NCBI GenBank assembly: GCA_963695085.1
Contig: CAVOFV010000003.1
Coordinates: 62,001-126,000, forward strand
Source: SG8-30 sp963695085
Lineage (GTDB): Bacteria > Pseudomonadota > Gammaproteobacteria > Steroidobacterales > Steroidobacteraceae
Direction: 5' to 3'
Length of the DNA: 64,000 nt
The notes under the pieces are model-generated. The model was not told the origin of the DNA. It did no database searches and worked only from the letters and a program-made list of their open reading frames with translations. How positions within the stretch are numbered: the stretch's first letter is position 1; the number at the start of each line of letters is the position of its first letter. Below are positions 1-10,233 of the stretch, one piece after another. The position numbers and the translations under genes are program-made.

Positions 1-583
1 CAAATCGGTCCCAGGTCCGGAACAGCCACGCGCGGCGCGCGGCGTAGGCGATCGGCAGCATCGGCCGGCCCGACAACTGTGACAGCAGCAGTGCGCCGGC
101 CTTGAAGACGCGACGCGGCCCGTGCGAGCCGTCGGGCGTGACGATGGGTGATACGTCCTCCCTGACGATCGCCCTGTACAGGGCGCGCAGCGCCTGCGCA
201 CCCGTGCGGCTCGCCGACCCGCGTATGACCGTCACGCCCAGGCCGCGCGCCATGATCGTCGGGCCTTCACCGTCCACGGAGGGGCTGATCAGCAGCCCCA
301 GCTTCAGTCCCGGCGGCTTGCGCCACACCAGTTCCCGGAGCGGCAAGAGCTGCTGGCCGTGCCAGAACACCGGGATGACCGCCTTGTGTTGCGCGAGCGC
401 CGTTTCGAGCCGCTCGCGGCCCAGCACTCGCCCGCGCGGAATCATCCACCACCACAGGTAGACGATGCCGAGCGCAATCGGCGCAGCGAGCCGGTACAAC
501 GCGAGCCGCCACCACGTCAGGCGCCGCGGCACATGCCGGCGCCCGGCCGGGAGATCGGCGTCTGGCGGAGATTGTTCCTGCAT
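1..583 (-). CDS. DUF374-family lysophospholipid acyltransferase-like protein (3' end outside window)
   Basis: The reading frame opens with ATG at 583, five bases beyond the stop of the LpxL-like gene, and stays open to the window edge, so only the first 194 or so codons are visible. An N-terminal hydrophobic stretch around residues 27-47 suggests a membrane anchor. The motifs VFWHGQ, SPSVDGEG and TPDGSHGPRR are characteristic of the DUF374 (LPLAT-like) family, which acts on lipids at the inner membrane; the substrate is not established here. The tight spacing to the lpxL-like gene suggests one operon for envelope lipid modification. Truncation is due to the window, not to a mutation. Confidence 0.85.
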   Translation of the reverse strand, partial: MQEQSPPDADLPAGRRHVPRRLTWWRLALYRLAAPIALGIVYLWWWMIPRGRVLGRERLETALAQHKAVIPVFWHGQQLLPLRELVWRKPPGLKLGLLISPSVDGEGPTIMARGLGVTVIRGSASRTGAQALRALYRAIVREDVSPIVTPDGSHGPRRVFKAGALLLSQLSGRPMLPIAYAARRAWLFRTWDRF

Positions 584-588
584 GCGGG

Positions 589-1539
589 TCAGTCCTGCTG
601 CTGCACCGACACGTGGCCGTCGGCGTCGCGACGCAGCTTCCAGCGCCGGTACGACCACAGCCAGTCCGGCGGATTGGCGCGGATCTGCTGCTCGACGCGC
701 CGCACGTAACGCTCTGTCCAGGCGCCGTCCGCGAGCTGCTCGTCATGCCCCACCAGCGGCTCGAGGACGACCTCGTAGCAGCCACGCGCGGTGCGGCGTT
801 GCACCATGAAGAACATCGGCGCTCCGACTGAACGGGCGATCGCCTCGGGCCCCTGGTAGAACGCCGTTTCCTGGCCAAAGAAGGTGGCGAATTGGCGCGC
901 CCCCGCGGTTCCCGGATCCTGGTCAGCGGCAACCGCTATGGCCATTGGCTCCTTGCGCCGCCGCATGACGTGGATCGGCAGGTGCCTGGCCGCGATCATT
1001 GTGGCGCCGAATCGCGAGCGCATCGACAGCAGCAATCGGTCGGCCCACGCATCGCGCATCGGCTTGTAGGGGATCACCAGTGGGCAGCCCAGGTCGAGCG
1101 CCAGTATCTGCAGCGTCCACTCCCAATTGCAGCGGTGCGACCCCATGAGCACCACCGAGCGCCCGGCACGGACATGCGCGCGGACGGCCTCCGCTCCGAT
1201 CAGCTGCACGCGCGCCCGGAACTGCGCCGGTTTCATGGTCAGCGCCTTGACGATCTCCACCATCACGGCCGCGAAATTGCGGTAGAAGTCGCGCCGGATG
1301 CGGGTGATGGCCGCGTCGTCCATCTCGGGAAAGCACTGGCGGAGCTGGCCATTGATCACCGGGCGGCGATAAGGCACGACGTACTCGCCCAGCCACGCCA
1401 GCAGCGACGCCAGGGCGTACCAGGCCGGCAGCGGAATACGGGACAACAGCGACGCCCACAGCGGAATTCGCGGCGGCTGCTTGCTGCGCCGAGGCGCGTC
1501 CGCAGAATTGCCAGCTCGCTCGGGGTCCATGAACGTCAA
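589..1539 (-). CDS. lpxL: Lipid A biosynthesis acyltransferase (LpxL/HtrB family)
   Basis: A 316-residue inner-membrane acyltransferase, close to the usual family length. After a hydrophobic N-terminal helix (around residues 29-50) comes the catalytic HX4E dyad in GSHRCNWEW (about residue 134), then a core with AVAADQDPG and FFGQETAFYQGPEAIAR, regions typical of LpxL/LpxM enzymes that add secondary acyl chains to Kdo-lipid A. The C-terminus NPPDWLWSYRRWK matches the family ending NPxxWLWxHRRWK. It is followed within 5 bases by a DUF374 acyltransferase gene. Which secondary chain is added (LpxL, LpxM or LpxP role) cannot be told from sequence alone. ATG 1539 is used; an internal ATG at 1530 is an alternative. 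Confidence 0.88.
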   Translation of the reverse strand: MTFMDPERAGNSADAPRRSKQPPRIPLWASLLSRIPLPAWYALASLLAWLGEYVVPYRRPVINGQLRQCFPEMDDAAITRIRRDFYRNFAAVMVEIVKALTMKPAQFRARVQLIGAEAVRAHVRAGRSVVLMGSHRCNWEWTLQILALDLGCPLVIPYKPMRDAWADRLLLSMRSRFGATMIAARHLPIHVMRRRKEPMAIAVAADQDPGTAGARQFATFFGQETAFYQGPEAIARSVGAPMFFMVQRRTARGCYEVVLEPLVGHDEQLADGAWTERYVRRVEQQIRANPPDWLWSYRRWKLRRDADGHVSVQQQD

Positions 1540-1590
1540 AGCTTACCCGAATGGCTGCGCGACGCGCAGCCTGTGCCAGAATCCGCGTCC

Positions 1591-2976
1591 ATGGGTACCG
1601 CCGTCAGCGAGCACGCGCTGCCCCGCACCTGCGTCATCGGTGCCGGCGCGAGCGGCCTGCCGGTGGTCAAGGCGCTCGCCGAGCGCGGCCTGCCCGTCGT
1701 CTGCTTCGAGCGCACGCCGAACATCGGCGGTCTCTGGTGCATCGACAACAAGCGGCACGGCGCCAGCGCAGCGTATGAATCGCTGCACATCAACACCGAC
1801 ACGCGGATGATGGAGTACCGGGACTTCCCGATGCCTGCGGACCTGCCCGCCTACCCCGGCCACGCCCAGATCCACCGTTATTTCGAGGCCTATGTCGCGC
1901 AATTCAGCCTGGCTCAGCACATTCGCTTCGGCAGCGGGGTCGCGCACTGCCGCCGGCTGAGAGATGGCGGCTGGGACGTCACGCTCGCAGACGGCGGGCG
2001 TGAGCGTTTCGACATGCTGGTCGTGGCGAACGGCCACCACTGGGACCCATGCGGCCCCGACCCCGTGCCACCGGGCGGTTTCGATGGCCTGCAGTTCCAT
2101 TCCCATGACTACCGCAGCCCCACCGAACCGCACGACCTGCGTGGCAAGCGCGTGGTCGTGGTCGGCCTCGGCAACAGCGCGGTGGACATCGCCACCGAAC
2201 TCGGCAGCCGTGCGCTGGCCGCACGCGTCTGGCTGGTCGCGCGGCGCGGCGCGTGGATCCTGCCGAAGTGGGTGGCCGGCACGCCGATCACGCGGCTGCC
2301 CGACCTGCAGCGGCGGTTCCCCTGGATTCCGTGGCGGGCCAACTCCGTCATCATGAAGTGGCTCATACGGCTGCAGTCCGGCCTGCCGACCGACTACGGC
2401 CTGCCGATGCCGGACCACGAACCGCTGCAGTCCCATCCCACCGTCAGCCAGGACCTGCTGTCACGGATCGGCCACGGCGATGTCATCGTCAAGCCGGCGA
2501 TCCGCGCGTTGCGCGGCGCGTCGGTCGCCTTCGAGGACGGCAGCGAGGAACGGGCCGACGCCATCATCTGGTGCACCGGTTATCGCGTGCACTTCCCGTT
2601 CTTCGACCGGGACTTTCTGCCCGTGGCCGGCAACTCGGTGCCACTGTGGAATCGCACGCTGCTGCCCGGCGTGCCCGACCTGTTCTTCGTCGGGCTGTAC
2701 CAGCCGCTGGGTTCGATCATGCAGCCAGCGGAATTGCAGGGCCGCATCATCGGGGAATACCTGCTCGGCAACATCGGCTTCCCCGAGGTGGCGACGATGC
2801 GCCGGGACATGGCCGTCGAGCGGCGCGCGCTGGAGCGCCGCTATCGCCGCTCGCCGCGCCACACGATGCAGGTGGACTTCTGGCCATTCATGCACCGGCT
2901 GCAGCGCATGCTGGACCATGGCCGGCGGCTGGCCGGCCGCCGCACGCGGGCCGGTCCGGGGCCGCGGCCCGCCTGA
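1591..2976 (+). CDS. Flavin-containing monooxygenase (FAD/NADPH)
   Basis: A 461-residue protein with an N-terminal FAD-binding GAGASG (about residues 17-22) and a second dinucleotide fold VVVVGLGNSAVDIA (about residues 188-201) for NADPH. Between them FDGLQFHSHDYR corresponds to the FxGxxxHxxxY fingerprint shared by FMOs and Baeyer-Villiger enzymes. The C-terminal IIWCTGY is also typical. The enzyme should hydroxylate or oxygenate a small nucleophile or ketone with O2 and NADPH; the substrate is unknown. The open frame extends far upstream (from 892), but that part is antisense to lpxL, so ATG 1591 just before the FAD motif is chosen. It is transcribed divergently from lpxL and precedes a fatty-acid oxidation block. 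Confidence 0.87.
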   Translation: MGTAVSEHALPRTCVIGAGASGLPVVKALAERGLPVVCFERTPNIGGLWCIDNKRHGASAAYESLHINTDTRMMEYRDFPMPADLPAYPGHAQIHRYFEAYVAQFSLAQHIRFGSGVAHCRRLRDGGWDVTLADGGRERFDMLVVANGHHWDPCGPDPVPPGGFDGLQFHSHDYRSPTEPHDLRGKRVVVVGLGNSAVDIATELGSRALAARVWLVARRGAWILPKWVAGTPITRLPDLQRRFPWIPWRANSVIMKWLIRLQSGLPTDYGLPMPDHEPLQSHPTVSQDLLSRIGHGDVIVKPAIRALRGASVAFEDGSEERADAIIWCTGYRVHFPFFDRDFLPVAGNSVPLWNRTLLPGVPDLFFVGLYQPLGSIMQPAELQGRIIGEYLLGNIGFPEVATMRRDMAVERRALERRYRRSPRHTMQVDFWPFMHRLQRMLDHGRRLAGRRTRAGPGPRPA

Positions 2977-3019
2977 GCTGCCGCCGCAACCGGATTGAGC
3001 GCCGCCGCACCCTGTGTTA

Positions 3020-3040
3020 ACTTGCTTGTCATCAGCAAGT
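3020..3040. promoter_or_regulatory. Inverted repeat upstream of tetR, possible operator
   Basis: ACTTGCT and AGCAAGT form perfect 7-base arms separated by 7 bases. The element sits just before the probable start of the TetR-family gene, which fits an autoregulatory operator. It would lie inside the coding sequence if the most upstream GTG (3014) were the start, which argues for a later start. Confidence 0.4.
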
Positions 3041-3058
3041 AACTTGAGACACAGTCCA

Positions 3059-3724
3059 TTGCCGAGCCGGCTGCCGACCGGGCGACCCGCCCCCCGCCGC
3101 ACCCAGGCGCAGCGCAGCGCGCTGTCGGATACCCGCATGACCGAGGCCGCCATCGAGCTGATCGCCCGGCACGGCGTGGCGGGCACGACGCTGGCGGCCA
3201 TCGGCCAGGCCGCCGGCTACAGCCGCGGCCTGGCCACGCAGCGTTTCGGCTCCAAGGACGGGCTGTTGCGGCACGTGCTGAAGCGCGTCTCGCGCGAGTG
3301 GTTGCGGCGCCTCGACGCCGCGGTCGGCCGCAAGGCCGGGCTCGAAGCGCTCGAGGGCGTGCTCGACACGCAAGTGGCCTTCATGCGCGAGGCGCCGAAC
3401 GACGTGCGCGCCATGTACCTGCTGTGGTTCCAGAGCATCGATCCCGGCGCCGAGTACCGGCCGAACGTGGCACAGGTCCACCGCCAGCAGCGCGAGGCGG
3501 TCGCCGGCTGGATCGCCGACGGACAGGCCCGCGGCACGGTCGACCCGGATGCCGATCCGCGCCGGGTGGCGGAGAATTTCTGCGCGGCGGCGGCCGGTAT
3601 CGTGTTCCACTGGCTGGTCAACCCGAAGTTTCCCGTCGCCGCGGCCAGCGCGGAAATGCGCGCTGCCCTCGAGGCCAGGCTGGCACCCGCCGGCGCCCGG
3701 CGCCGGTCCACGACGGTTTCCTGA
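3059..3724 (+). CDS. TetR/AcrR-family transcriptional regulator
   Basis: A helix-turn-helix occupies roughly the first 60 residues: TRMTEAAIELIARHG, TLAAIGQAAGYSRGL, then QRFGSKDGLLRHVL, a standard TetR DNA-binding pattern. The remaining ~150 residues form a helical ligand-binding domain without recognisable ligand motif. The frame is open from GTG 3014, but no ATG precedes the HTH. TTG 3059 is preferred because GAGA lies 9 bases upstream and the palindrome at 3020-3040 would then be outside the gene; TTG 3044 is also possible. It stands 24 bases before the thiolase gene, so it probably controls the fatty-acid oxidation block. Confidence 0.8.
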   Translation: MPSRLPTGRPAPRRTQAQRSALSDTRMTEAAIELIARHGVAGTTLAAIGQAAGYSRGLATQRFGSKDGLLRHVLKRVSREWLRRLDAAVGRKAGLEALEGVLDTQVAFMREAPNDVRAMYLLWFQSIDPGAEYRPNVAQVHRQQREAVAGWIADGQARGTVDPDADPRRVAENFCAAAAGIVFHWLVNPKFPVAAASAEMRAALEARLAPAGARRRSTTVS

Positions 3725-3748
3725 CGACATCCACATGAGGCTCATCCC

Positions 3749-4957
3749 ATGACCGACGCATTCATCTACGACCATGTGCGCTCGCCCCGCGGCAAGGGGC
3801 GCGCCGACGGCGCGCTGCACGAGATCACGCCGATCTCGCTGGCCAGCCAGGCGCTGGCCGCGCTGCGGGACCGCAGCGGGCTGGACACGGCGCTGCTGGA
3901 CGATGTCGTGCTCGGTTGCGTCGCGCCGCTTGGCGAACAGGGTGCCAACATCGCGCGCACCGCGGTGCTGGCCGCAGGTTACGCCGAGACGGTCCCGGGC
4001 AAGCAGATCAACCGCTTCTGCGCCTCCGGCCTCGAGGCAGTCAATACGGCCGCCGCGCAGGTCATGTCGGGCCAGTCCCAGCTCGCGATCGGCGGCGGCG
4101 TCGAGTCCATGTCGAGAATCCCGATGGGCTCGGACGGCGGCGCCTGGCCGATCGACCCGGCCGTGTCCTTCCCCACCCACTTCGTGCCGCAGGGCATCAG
4201 CGCGGACCTGATCGCGACGCTCGACGGCTACAGCCGCGAGCAGCTCGACGCCTACGCGGTCGAGAGCCAGCGTCGCGCCGCCGAGGCCTGGCAGCACGGC
4301 TGGTTCTCGCGCTCGATCGTGCCGATCAGGGACGTCATCGGCCAGGTGGTGCTGGACCGTGACGAGTACATGCGTCCCGGCACGACGCTGGCCGACCTCG
4401 CCACGCTCAAGCCGGCGTTCGTGGTACCCGGCGAACAGGGCGGCTTTGACACCGTGGCCATCCAGAAGTACCCGCAGGTCGAAACCATCCGGCACGTGCA
4501 CACCGCCGGCAACTCGAGCGGCATCGTCGACGGCTCGGCCGCCGTGCTGGTCGGCAGCAAGCGCATGGCGCGCAAGCTGAAACTGAAGCCGCGCGCGCGG
4601 ATCCGCGCCTTCGCCTCGATCGGCAGCGAGCCGACCATCATGCTGACGGGCCCCGCGGCTGCCAGCCGCAAGGTGCTCAAGCTCGCCAGGATGTCGCCGG
4701 ATGACATTGACCTGTGGGAGATCAACGAGGCGTTCGCCGCGGTCGTGCTGCGCTACATGCGCGACATGAAGCTGCCGCACGGCAAGGTCAACGTGGCCGG
4801 CGGCGCCATTGCCATGGGCCATCCGCTCGGCGCGACGGGCGCCATCGTGCTGGGGATAGCGCTCGACGAGATGGAACGCCGCGACCTCAACACCGCGCTC
4901 GTCACGCTGTGCATTGGCGCCGGCATGGGCACCGCCACCATCATCGAGCGCGTCTGA
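3749..4957 (+). CDS. fadA: Acetyl-CoA C-acyltransferase (thiolase, FadA-like)
   Basis: A 402-residue thiolase that cleaves 3-ketoacyl-CoA with CoA in beta-oxidation (the reverse condensation is possible). The nucleophilic cysteine lies in INRFCASGLEA (C91), the NEAFA motif is near residue 330, and the catalytic GHPLGATG (H358) and CIGAGMG (C388) follow near the C-terminus. Length and motif order match bacterial thiolases. It is followed 28 bases later by a FadB/FadJ-like gene, the usual partner in a trifunctional complex. Whether it acts on long-chain or acetoacetyl substrates cannot be decided from the sequence. Confidence 0.93.
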   Translation: MTDAFIYDHVRSPRGKGRADGALHEITPISLASQALAALRDRSGLDTALLDDVVLGCVAPLGEQGANIARTAVLAAGYAETVPGKQINRFCASGLEAVNTAAAQVMSGQSQLAIGGGVESMSRIPMGSDGGAWPIDPAVSFPTHFVPQGISADLIATLDGYSREQLDAYAVESQRRAAEAWQHGWFSRSIVPIRDVIGQVVLDRDEYMRPGTTLADLATLKPAFVVPGEQGGFDTVAIQKYPQVETIRHVHTAGNSSGIVDGSAAVLVGSKRMARKLKLKPRARIRAFASIGSEPTIMLTGPAAASRKVLKLARMSPDDIDLWEINEAFAAVVLRYMRDMKLPHGKVNVAGGAIAMGHPLGATGAIVLGIALDEMERRDLNTALVTLCIGAGMGTATIIERV

Positions 4958-4985
4958 GCGCCGCTCGGCAGGAAGGACAGACATC

Positions 4986-7151
4986 ATGAGCAACACCATC
5001 CGCATCGACGTGGACGCCGGCGGCATCGCCACGCTGACCCTCGACAACCCCGGCAAGCCGGTCAACCTGGTCACGCCGGAGTTCACGGCGGACCTCGAAC
5101 AGGCCATTGAGCGCGTCGCCACCGACGCAGCCGTCAAGGGCGTGCTGATCACGTCCGCCAAGCGCGACTTCATGGCAGGCGCCGACCTCAAGGACCTGGT
5201 CACGGCCTACGATCGCGGCCTGTCCGCCGCCGAGGCCGCGGGCTTCAGCGCCGCGCTGAACCGCGTCTACCGCAGGCTCGAGACCTGCGGCAAGCCGGTA
5301 GCCGCGGCCATCAACGGGCTGGCCCTCGGTGGCGGCCTCGAACTCGCCCTCGCCTGCCATTACCGCGTTATGGCCGACGCGCCCAAGGTCGTGATCGGCC
5401 TGCCGGAAGTGCAGGTCGGCCTGCTGCCGGGCGCCGGCGGCACGCAGCGCCTGCCGCGGTTGATCGGCGTCACGGCGGCGCTGCCGCTGATGGCCGAGGG
5501 CAAGCGTGTCAAGGCGGCCGAGGCGCTCAAGCTCGGCATGGTCCATGAGGTCGCGCCGCCCGACCAGATCGTCGAACGCGCGCGCAGGTGGCTCGCCTCC
5601 TCGCCCGAACCGGTGCAGCCCTGGGACCGGAAGGGCTTCAAGGTGCCGGGCGGCGCGGGCATGCAGAATCCCGGCGTCGCGCAGACCTTCATGGTGGGCA
5701 GCGCACTGGTCGCCAAGGCCAGCTGGCGCAACTATCCGGCGCCGCTGGCGATCCTGTCCGCGGTGTACGAGGGCTCGCAACTGCCGTTCGATCGCGCACT
5801 CGCGGTCGAGTCCAAGTATTTCGGCAAGCTGCTGTCGGGCCCGGTCGCGCGCAACATGATGCGCACGCTGTTCGTCAACAAGACCCTCGCCGACGGCCTC
5901 GCCCGCCGGCCCAAGGACGTGCCGCCGAGCCAGGTCCGCAAGCTCGGCCTGTTGGGCGCGGGCATGATGGGCGCCGGCATCGCCTATGTGTCGGCGCAGG
6001 CCGGCATCGAGGTCGTGCTGCTCGACATGACGCCGGACGCGGCGGACAAGGGCAAGGACTACTCGCGCAAGCTGCTCAAGAAGGGCATGGAGCGCGGCAA
6101 GGTGACGCAGGAGCAGGCGGACAAGCTGCTGTCGCTGATCCACCCGACCGCCGACTACGAGGACCTCGGGGGCTGCGACCTCGTGGTCGAGGCGGTGTTC
6201 GAGAAGCGCGAGATCAAGGCCGAGGTGACCGCCAGGGCCGAGGCGGTGCTGCCGAAGTCCGCGGTATTCGCCAGCAATACCTCGACGCTGCCGATCACCG
6301 GGCTGGCGCAGGCTTCCAAGCGGCCGGCGCAGTTCATCGGCCTGCACTTCTTCTCGCCGGTGGACAAGATGCCGCTGCTCGAGATCATCATGGGCAAGAA
6401 GACCTCGCAGGAGACGCTGGCCAGGTCGCTCGACTTTGCCGGCCAGCTGAAGAAGACGCCGATCGTCGTCAACGACAGCCGCGGCTTCTATACCAGCCGC
6501 GTCATCGGCACCTTCGTCAACGAGGCGCAGGCGATGCTGGCCGAGGGCGTCGACCCGGCGCTGATCGAGAACGCGGCGAAGCTGGCCGGCATGCCGGTCG
6601 GCCCGCTGGTGGTCTCGGACGAGGTCACCATCGAGTTGCAGTGGAAGATCACGCGGCAGGCCGAGCAGGACCTGGGCCGCAAGTTCGTCAAGCCGGTCGG
6701 CTACGACGTCATGAAGAAGATGGTCGAGCTCGGGCGCCTCGGGCGCCGCCAGGGCGGCGGCTACTACGACTACCCGGCGGACGGGCCGAAACGCCTGTGG
6801 CCGGATCTGCGCAAGCACTGGCCGGCGACCGCAGAACAGCCGCCGGTCGCGGAGCTTAGCGAGCGGTTCCTGGTGATCGAGGCGCTGGAAAGCGCGCGCT
6901 GCGTCGAGGAAGGCGTGATCACCGAGGCCGCCGACGCAGACATCGGCTCGGTCTTCGGCATCGGCTACCCTGCCTGGACGGGTGGCGCGCTGTCGTACAT
7001 CGACACGGTCGGCCTCGAGGCCTTCGTCAAGACCTGCACGCGCTTCGCCAAGCGCTTTGGCCCGCGTTTCAAGCCGTCGCGCTGGCTGAAGAAGCGGGTT
7101 GCGGCGGGTGCGACTTTCCACCCGGTGCCGGGGCGGGGAAAGGCCGCGTAA
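4986..7151 (+). CDS. fadJ: 3-hydroxyacyl-CoA dehydrogenase / enoyl-CoA hydratase (FadB/FadJ-like)
   Basis: A 721-residue multifunctional beta-oxidation enzyme. The N-terminal crotonase domain (about residues 1-190) contains the oxyanion-hole region GLALGGGLELALACH and PEVQVGLLPGAGGTQRLP. The NAD-binding 3-hydroxyacyl-CoA dehydrogenase domain begins near residue 318 with LGLLGAGMMGAGIAYVSA, followed by SNTSTLPIT, GLHFFSPVDKMPLLEI and the C-terminal dehydrogenase repeats (VVNDSRGFYTSRV). Domain order matches FadB/FadJ. It forms an operon with the upstream thiolase. ATG 4986 is chosen because the upstream in-frame extension overlaps the thiolase gene; the hydratase-plus-dehydrogenase pairing is clear, the FadB versus FadJ assignment is not. 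Confidence 0.92.
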   Translation: MSNTIRIDVDAGGIATLTLDNPGKPVNLVTPEFTADLEQAIERVATDAAVKGVLITSAKRDFMAGADLKDLVTAYDRGLSAAEAAGFSAALNRVYRRLETCGKPVAAAINGLALGGGLELALACHYRVMADAPKVVIGLPEVQVGLLPGAGGTQRLPRLIGVTAALPLMAEGKRVKAAEALKLGMVHEVAPPDQIVERARRWLASSPEPVQPWDRKGFKVPGGAGMQNPGVAQTFMVGSALVAKASWRNYPAPLAILSAVYEGSQLPFDRALAVESKYFGKLLSGPVARNMMRTLFVNKTLADGLARRPKDVPPSQVRKLGLLGAGMMGAGIAYVSAQAGIEVVLLDMTPDAADKGKDYSRKLLKKGMERGKVTQEQADKLLSLIHPTADYEDLGGCDLVVEAVFEKREIKAEVTARAEAVLPKSAVFASNTSTLPITGLAQASKRPAQFIGLHFFSPVDKMPLLEIIMGKKTSQETLARSLDFAGQLKKTPIVVNDSRGFYTSRVIGTFVNEAQAMLAEGVDPALIENAAKLAGMPVGPLVVSDEVTIELQWKITRQAEQDLGRKFVKPVGYDVMKKMVELGRLGRRQGGGYYDYPADGPKRLWPDLRKHWPATAEQPPVAELSERFLVIEALESARCVEEGVITEAADADIGSVFGIGYPAWTGGALSYIDTVGLEAFVKTCTRFAKRFGPRFKPSRWLKKRVAAGATFHPVPGRGKAA

Positions 7152-7175
7152 TACAGCGATTGGCACCGCGCGACC

Positions 7176-7204
7176 TGCGTCGGGGATCGAAACGCCCCGG
7201 CGCA
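7176..7204 (+). terminator. Hairpin downstream of fadJ
   Basis: TGCGTCGGGG and CCCCGGCGCA form a 10-base-pair stem with one G-U pair and a 9-base loop, 24 bases after the fadJ stop. There is no T-run, so it may be a weak or Rho-assisted terminator or an mRNA-stabilising hairpin. Confidence 0.4.
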
Positions 7205-7381
7205 GACGCGCGCCGCAGATTGTCCGGCGGGGTCGCGTCACAGGCCGGCCCGCGCCGCCGGACTTACGCGCCGGCGCCATCCCCTGTTATCTTCCTCTCA
7301 CCGTCGTGGCGCGCCCGCCGCTCGCGGGTCGCTGGACCAAACGCCCTGGCCACAAGAAGCCAGGCACCGGGGGAGACGACC

Positions 7382-9016
<1,635 letters not shown>

Positions 9017-9082
9017 ACAGGCGACGGGTCGGCCGCGTCACGCGGCGCGGTTGCTTCCAGGAGGCGGCCGGCGCAGGGGGCC

Positions 9083-9952
9083 TCACTGGAGCTTCTTGAG
9101 CGCCGCGCTGGCTTCCGCGTTCTTCGGGTCGAGGCGCAGCGCTTCCTGATAGGCGCTGCGTGCCTCGTGCTTGCGGCCCGACTGCTCGTACAGCATGCCG
9201 AGCCGCCAGTAGGCGGCCGCGATCGGCGGGTCGTTGGCGCCCGGCGTGCCGGCGAGAAAACGCCGGAAGGCCGCCTCACCCTCGGCGTGATTTGCGTTGG
9301 CGAGCACCGCAGTACGCCCGATCTGGTACCACGCACCCAGCAGCGCGGGCGCGCGTTGCACGACCTGGCGCAGGTGAGTGAACGCCTCGTCATAGCGCTT
9401 CAGCTCCTGCAGGTAGATCGCGAGGCCCAGGCCGGCGCGCCCATCCTCCGGCCGCGCCTCATACGCCTGCCGATAGGCCGCTATCGCCTGCTCGGGCTGG
9501 TCCTCGACGCGCAGCACGGCCGCCTGCGCCAGCAGGCCGCGCACCGGGTCGCGCCGCGAGATTTCCGCGGCCTGCGCGCGCGCCTTGTCCGCACCGCCGC
9601 CGGCGACCGCCGGCGCCTGCGCGTAGTACTGCAGCAGCGACTCGCGGTATTCCAGTTCGTCCGGCGCCAGTTCGACGGCCCGCTCGAAATGCTCACGCAT
9701 CTTGCCGGCCAGACGCATCTTCGCAAACATGCTGCCGCGATTGGCCTGCAGCCCATAGACCGCACCCAGCAGGTGGTGCGCCGACGCGTCCCCCGGCGCT
9801 TCGCTGACGGCCCGTTCCAGGCTCGCGGCCGCGCCGTCGAGGTCCCCGGCGCGCATCTGCGCCTCGCCTTGGCTGCGCGATTCGCTCACGGCGGCGGCCA
9901 GGACCGCTGCCGACAGCGCGCAGCACAGGAGCAGGATGGCCAACTGTTTCAT
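9083..9952 (-). CDS. Exported tetratricopeptide-repeat protein
   Basis: A 289-residue protein that starts with a signal peptide (MKQLAILLLCCALSAAVLAA) and then consists almost wholly of TPR-like helical pairs, e.g. GDLDGAAASLERAVSEAPGD, QPEQAIAAYRQAYEARPED and GRKHEARSAYQEALRLDPKN near the C-terminus. It should be periplasmic, acting as a protein-interaction scaffold; no enzymatic motif is seen. It is divergent from the TIR-TPR gene at 10234, separated by about 280 bases, and might share regulation with it. No specific partner is known. Confidence 0.82.
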   Translation of the reverse strand: MKQLAILLLCCALSAAVLAAAVSESRSQGEAQMRAGDLDGAAASLERAVSEAPGDASAHHLLGAVYGLQANRGSMFAKMRLAGKMREHFERAVELAPDELEYRESLLQYYAQAPAVAGGGADKARAQAAEISRRDPVRGLLAQAAVLRVEDQPEQAIAAYRQAYEARPEDGRAGLGLAIYLQELKRYDEAFTHLRQVVQRAPALLGAWYQIGRTAVLANANHAEGEAAFRRFLAGTPGANDPPIAAAYWRLGMLYEQSGRKHEARSAYQEALRLDPKNAEASAALKKLQ

Positions 9953-10233
9953 GCCCGCCTCCTCCCCCTGCTGTCATCGATCGAGTGCCGACGACTCTAC
10001 CAGAGGACGACAGACTCCACGGATAGCGTCGGCCGAAAGGCAATCCACTGCCGCCGCCGTCGGTCGTTACAGTGACGCCGGCTGCGCCGGACGGCACCGC
10101 GCCCGTGACATGCGCGCAATGCGGCTGCTACTGTGCTTGGCAAGCGCGGTGAGGACGGAGGGGGTCGGTGGCGCTGCGGCATTCACGGCGGCCCGTTGCA
10201 CCGTGATTCGCAGGCGCCGTTCCGCAGACGCCT

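Noticed and set aside
892..1590. N-terminal extension of the flavin monooxygenase
   Set aside because: The extension runs antisense through lpxL and has no family similarity; the FAD motif starts right after ATG 1591.
3032..5203. Minus-strand open frame of 723 codons
   Set aside because: It is antisense to tetR, thiolase and the start of fadJ, and has no recognisable domain.
4941..7280. Minus-strand open frame of 779 codons
   Set aside because: It is antisense to the FadB-like gene, which has intact motifs; the antisense protein has low-complexity R/A/D/L-rich composition.
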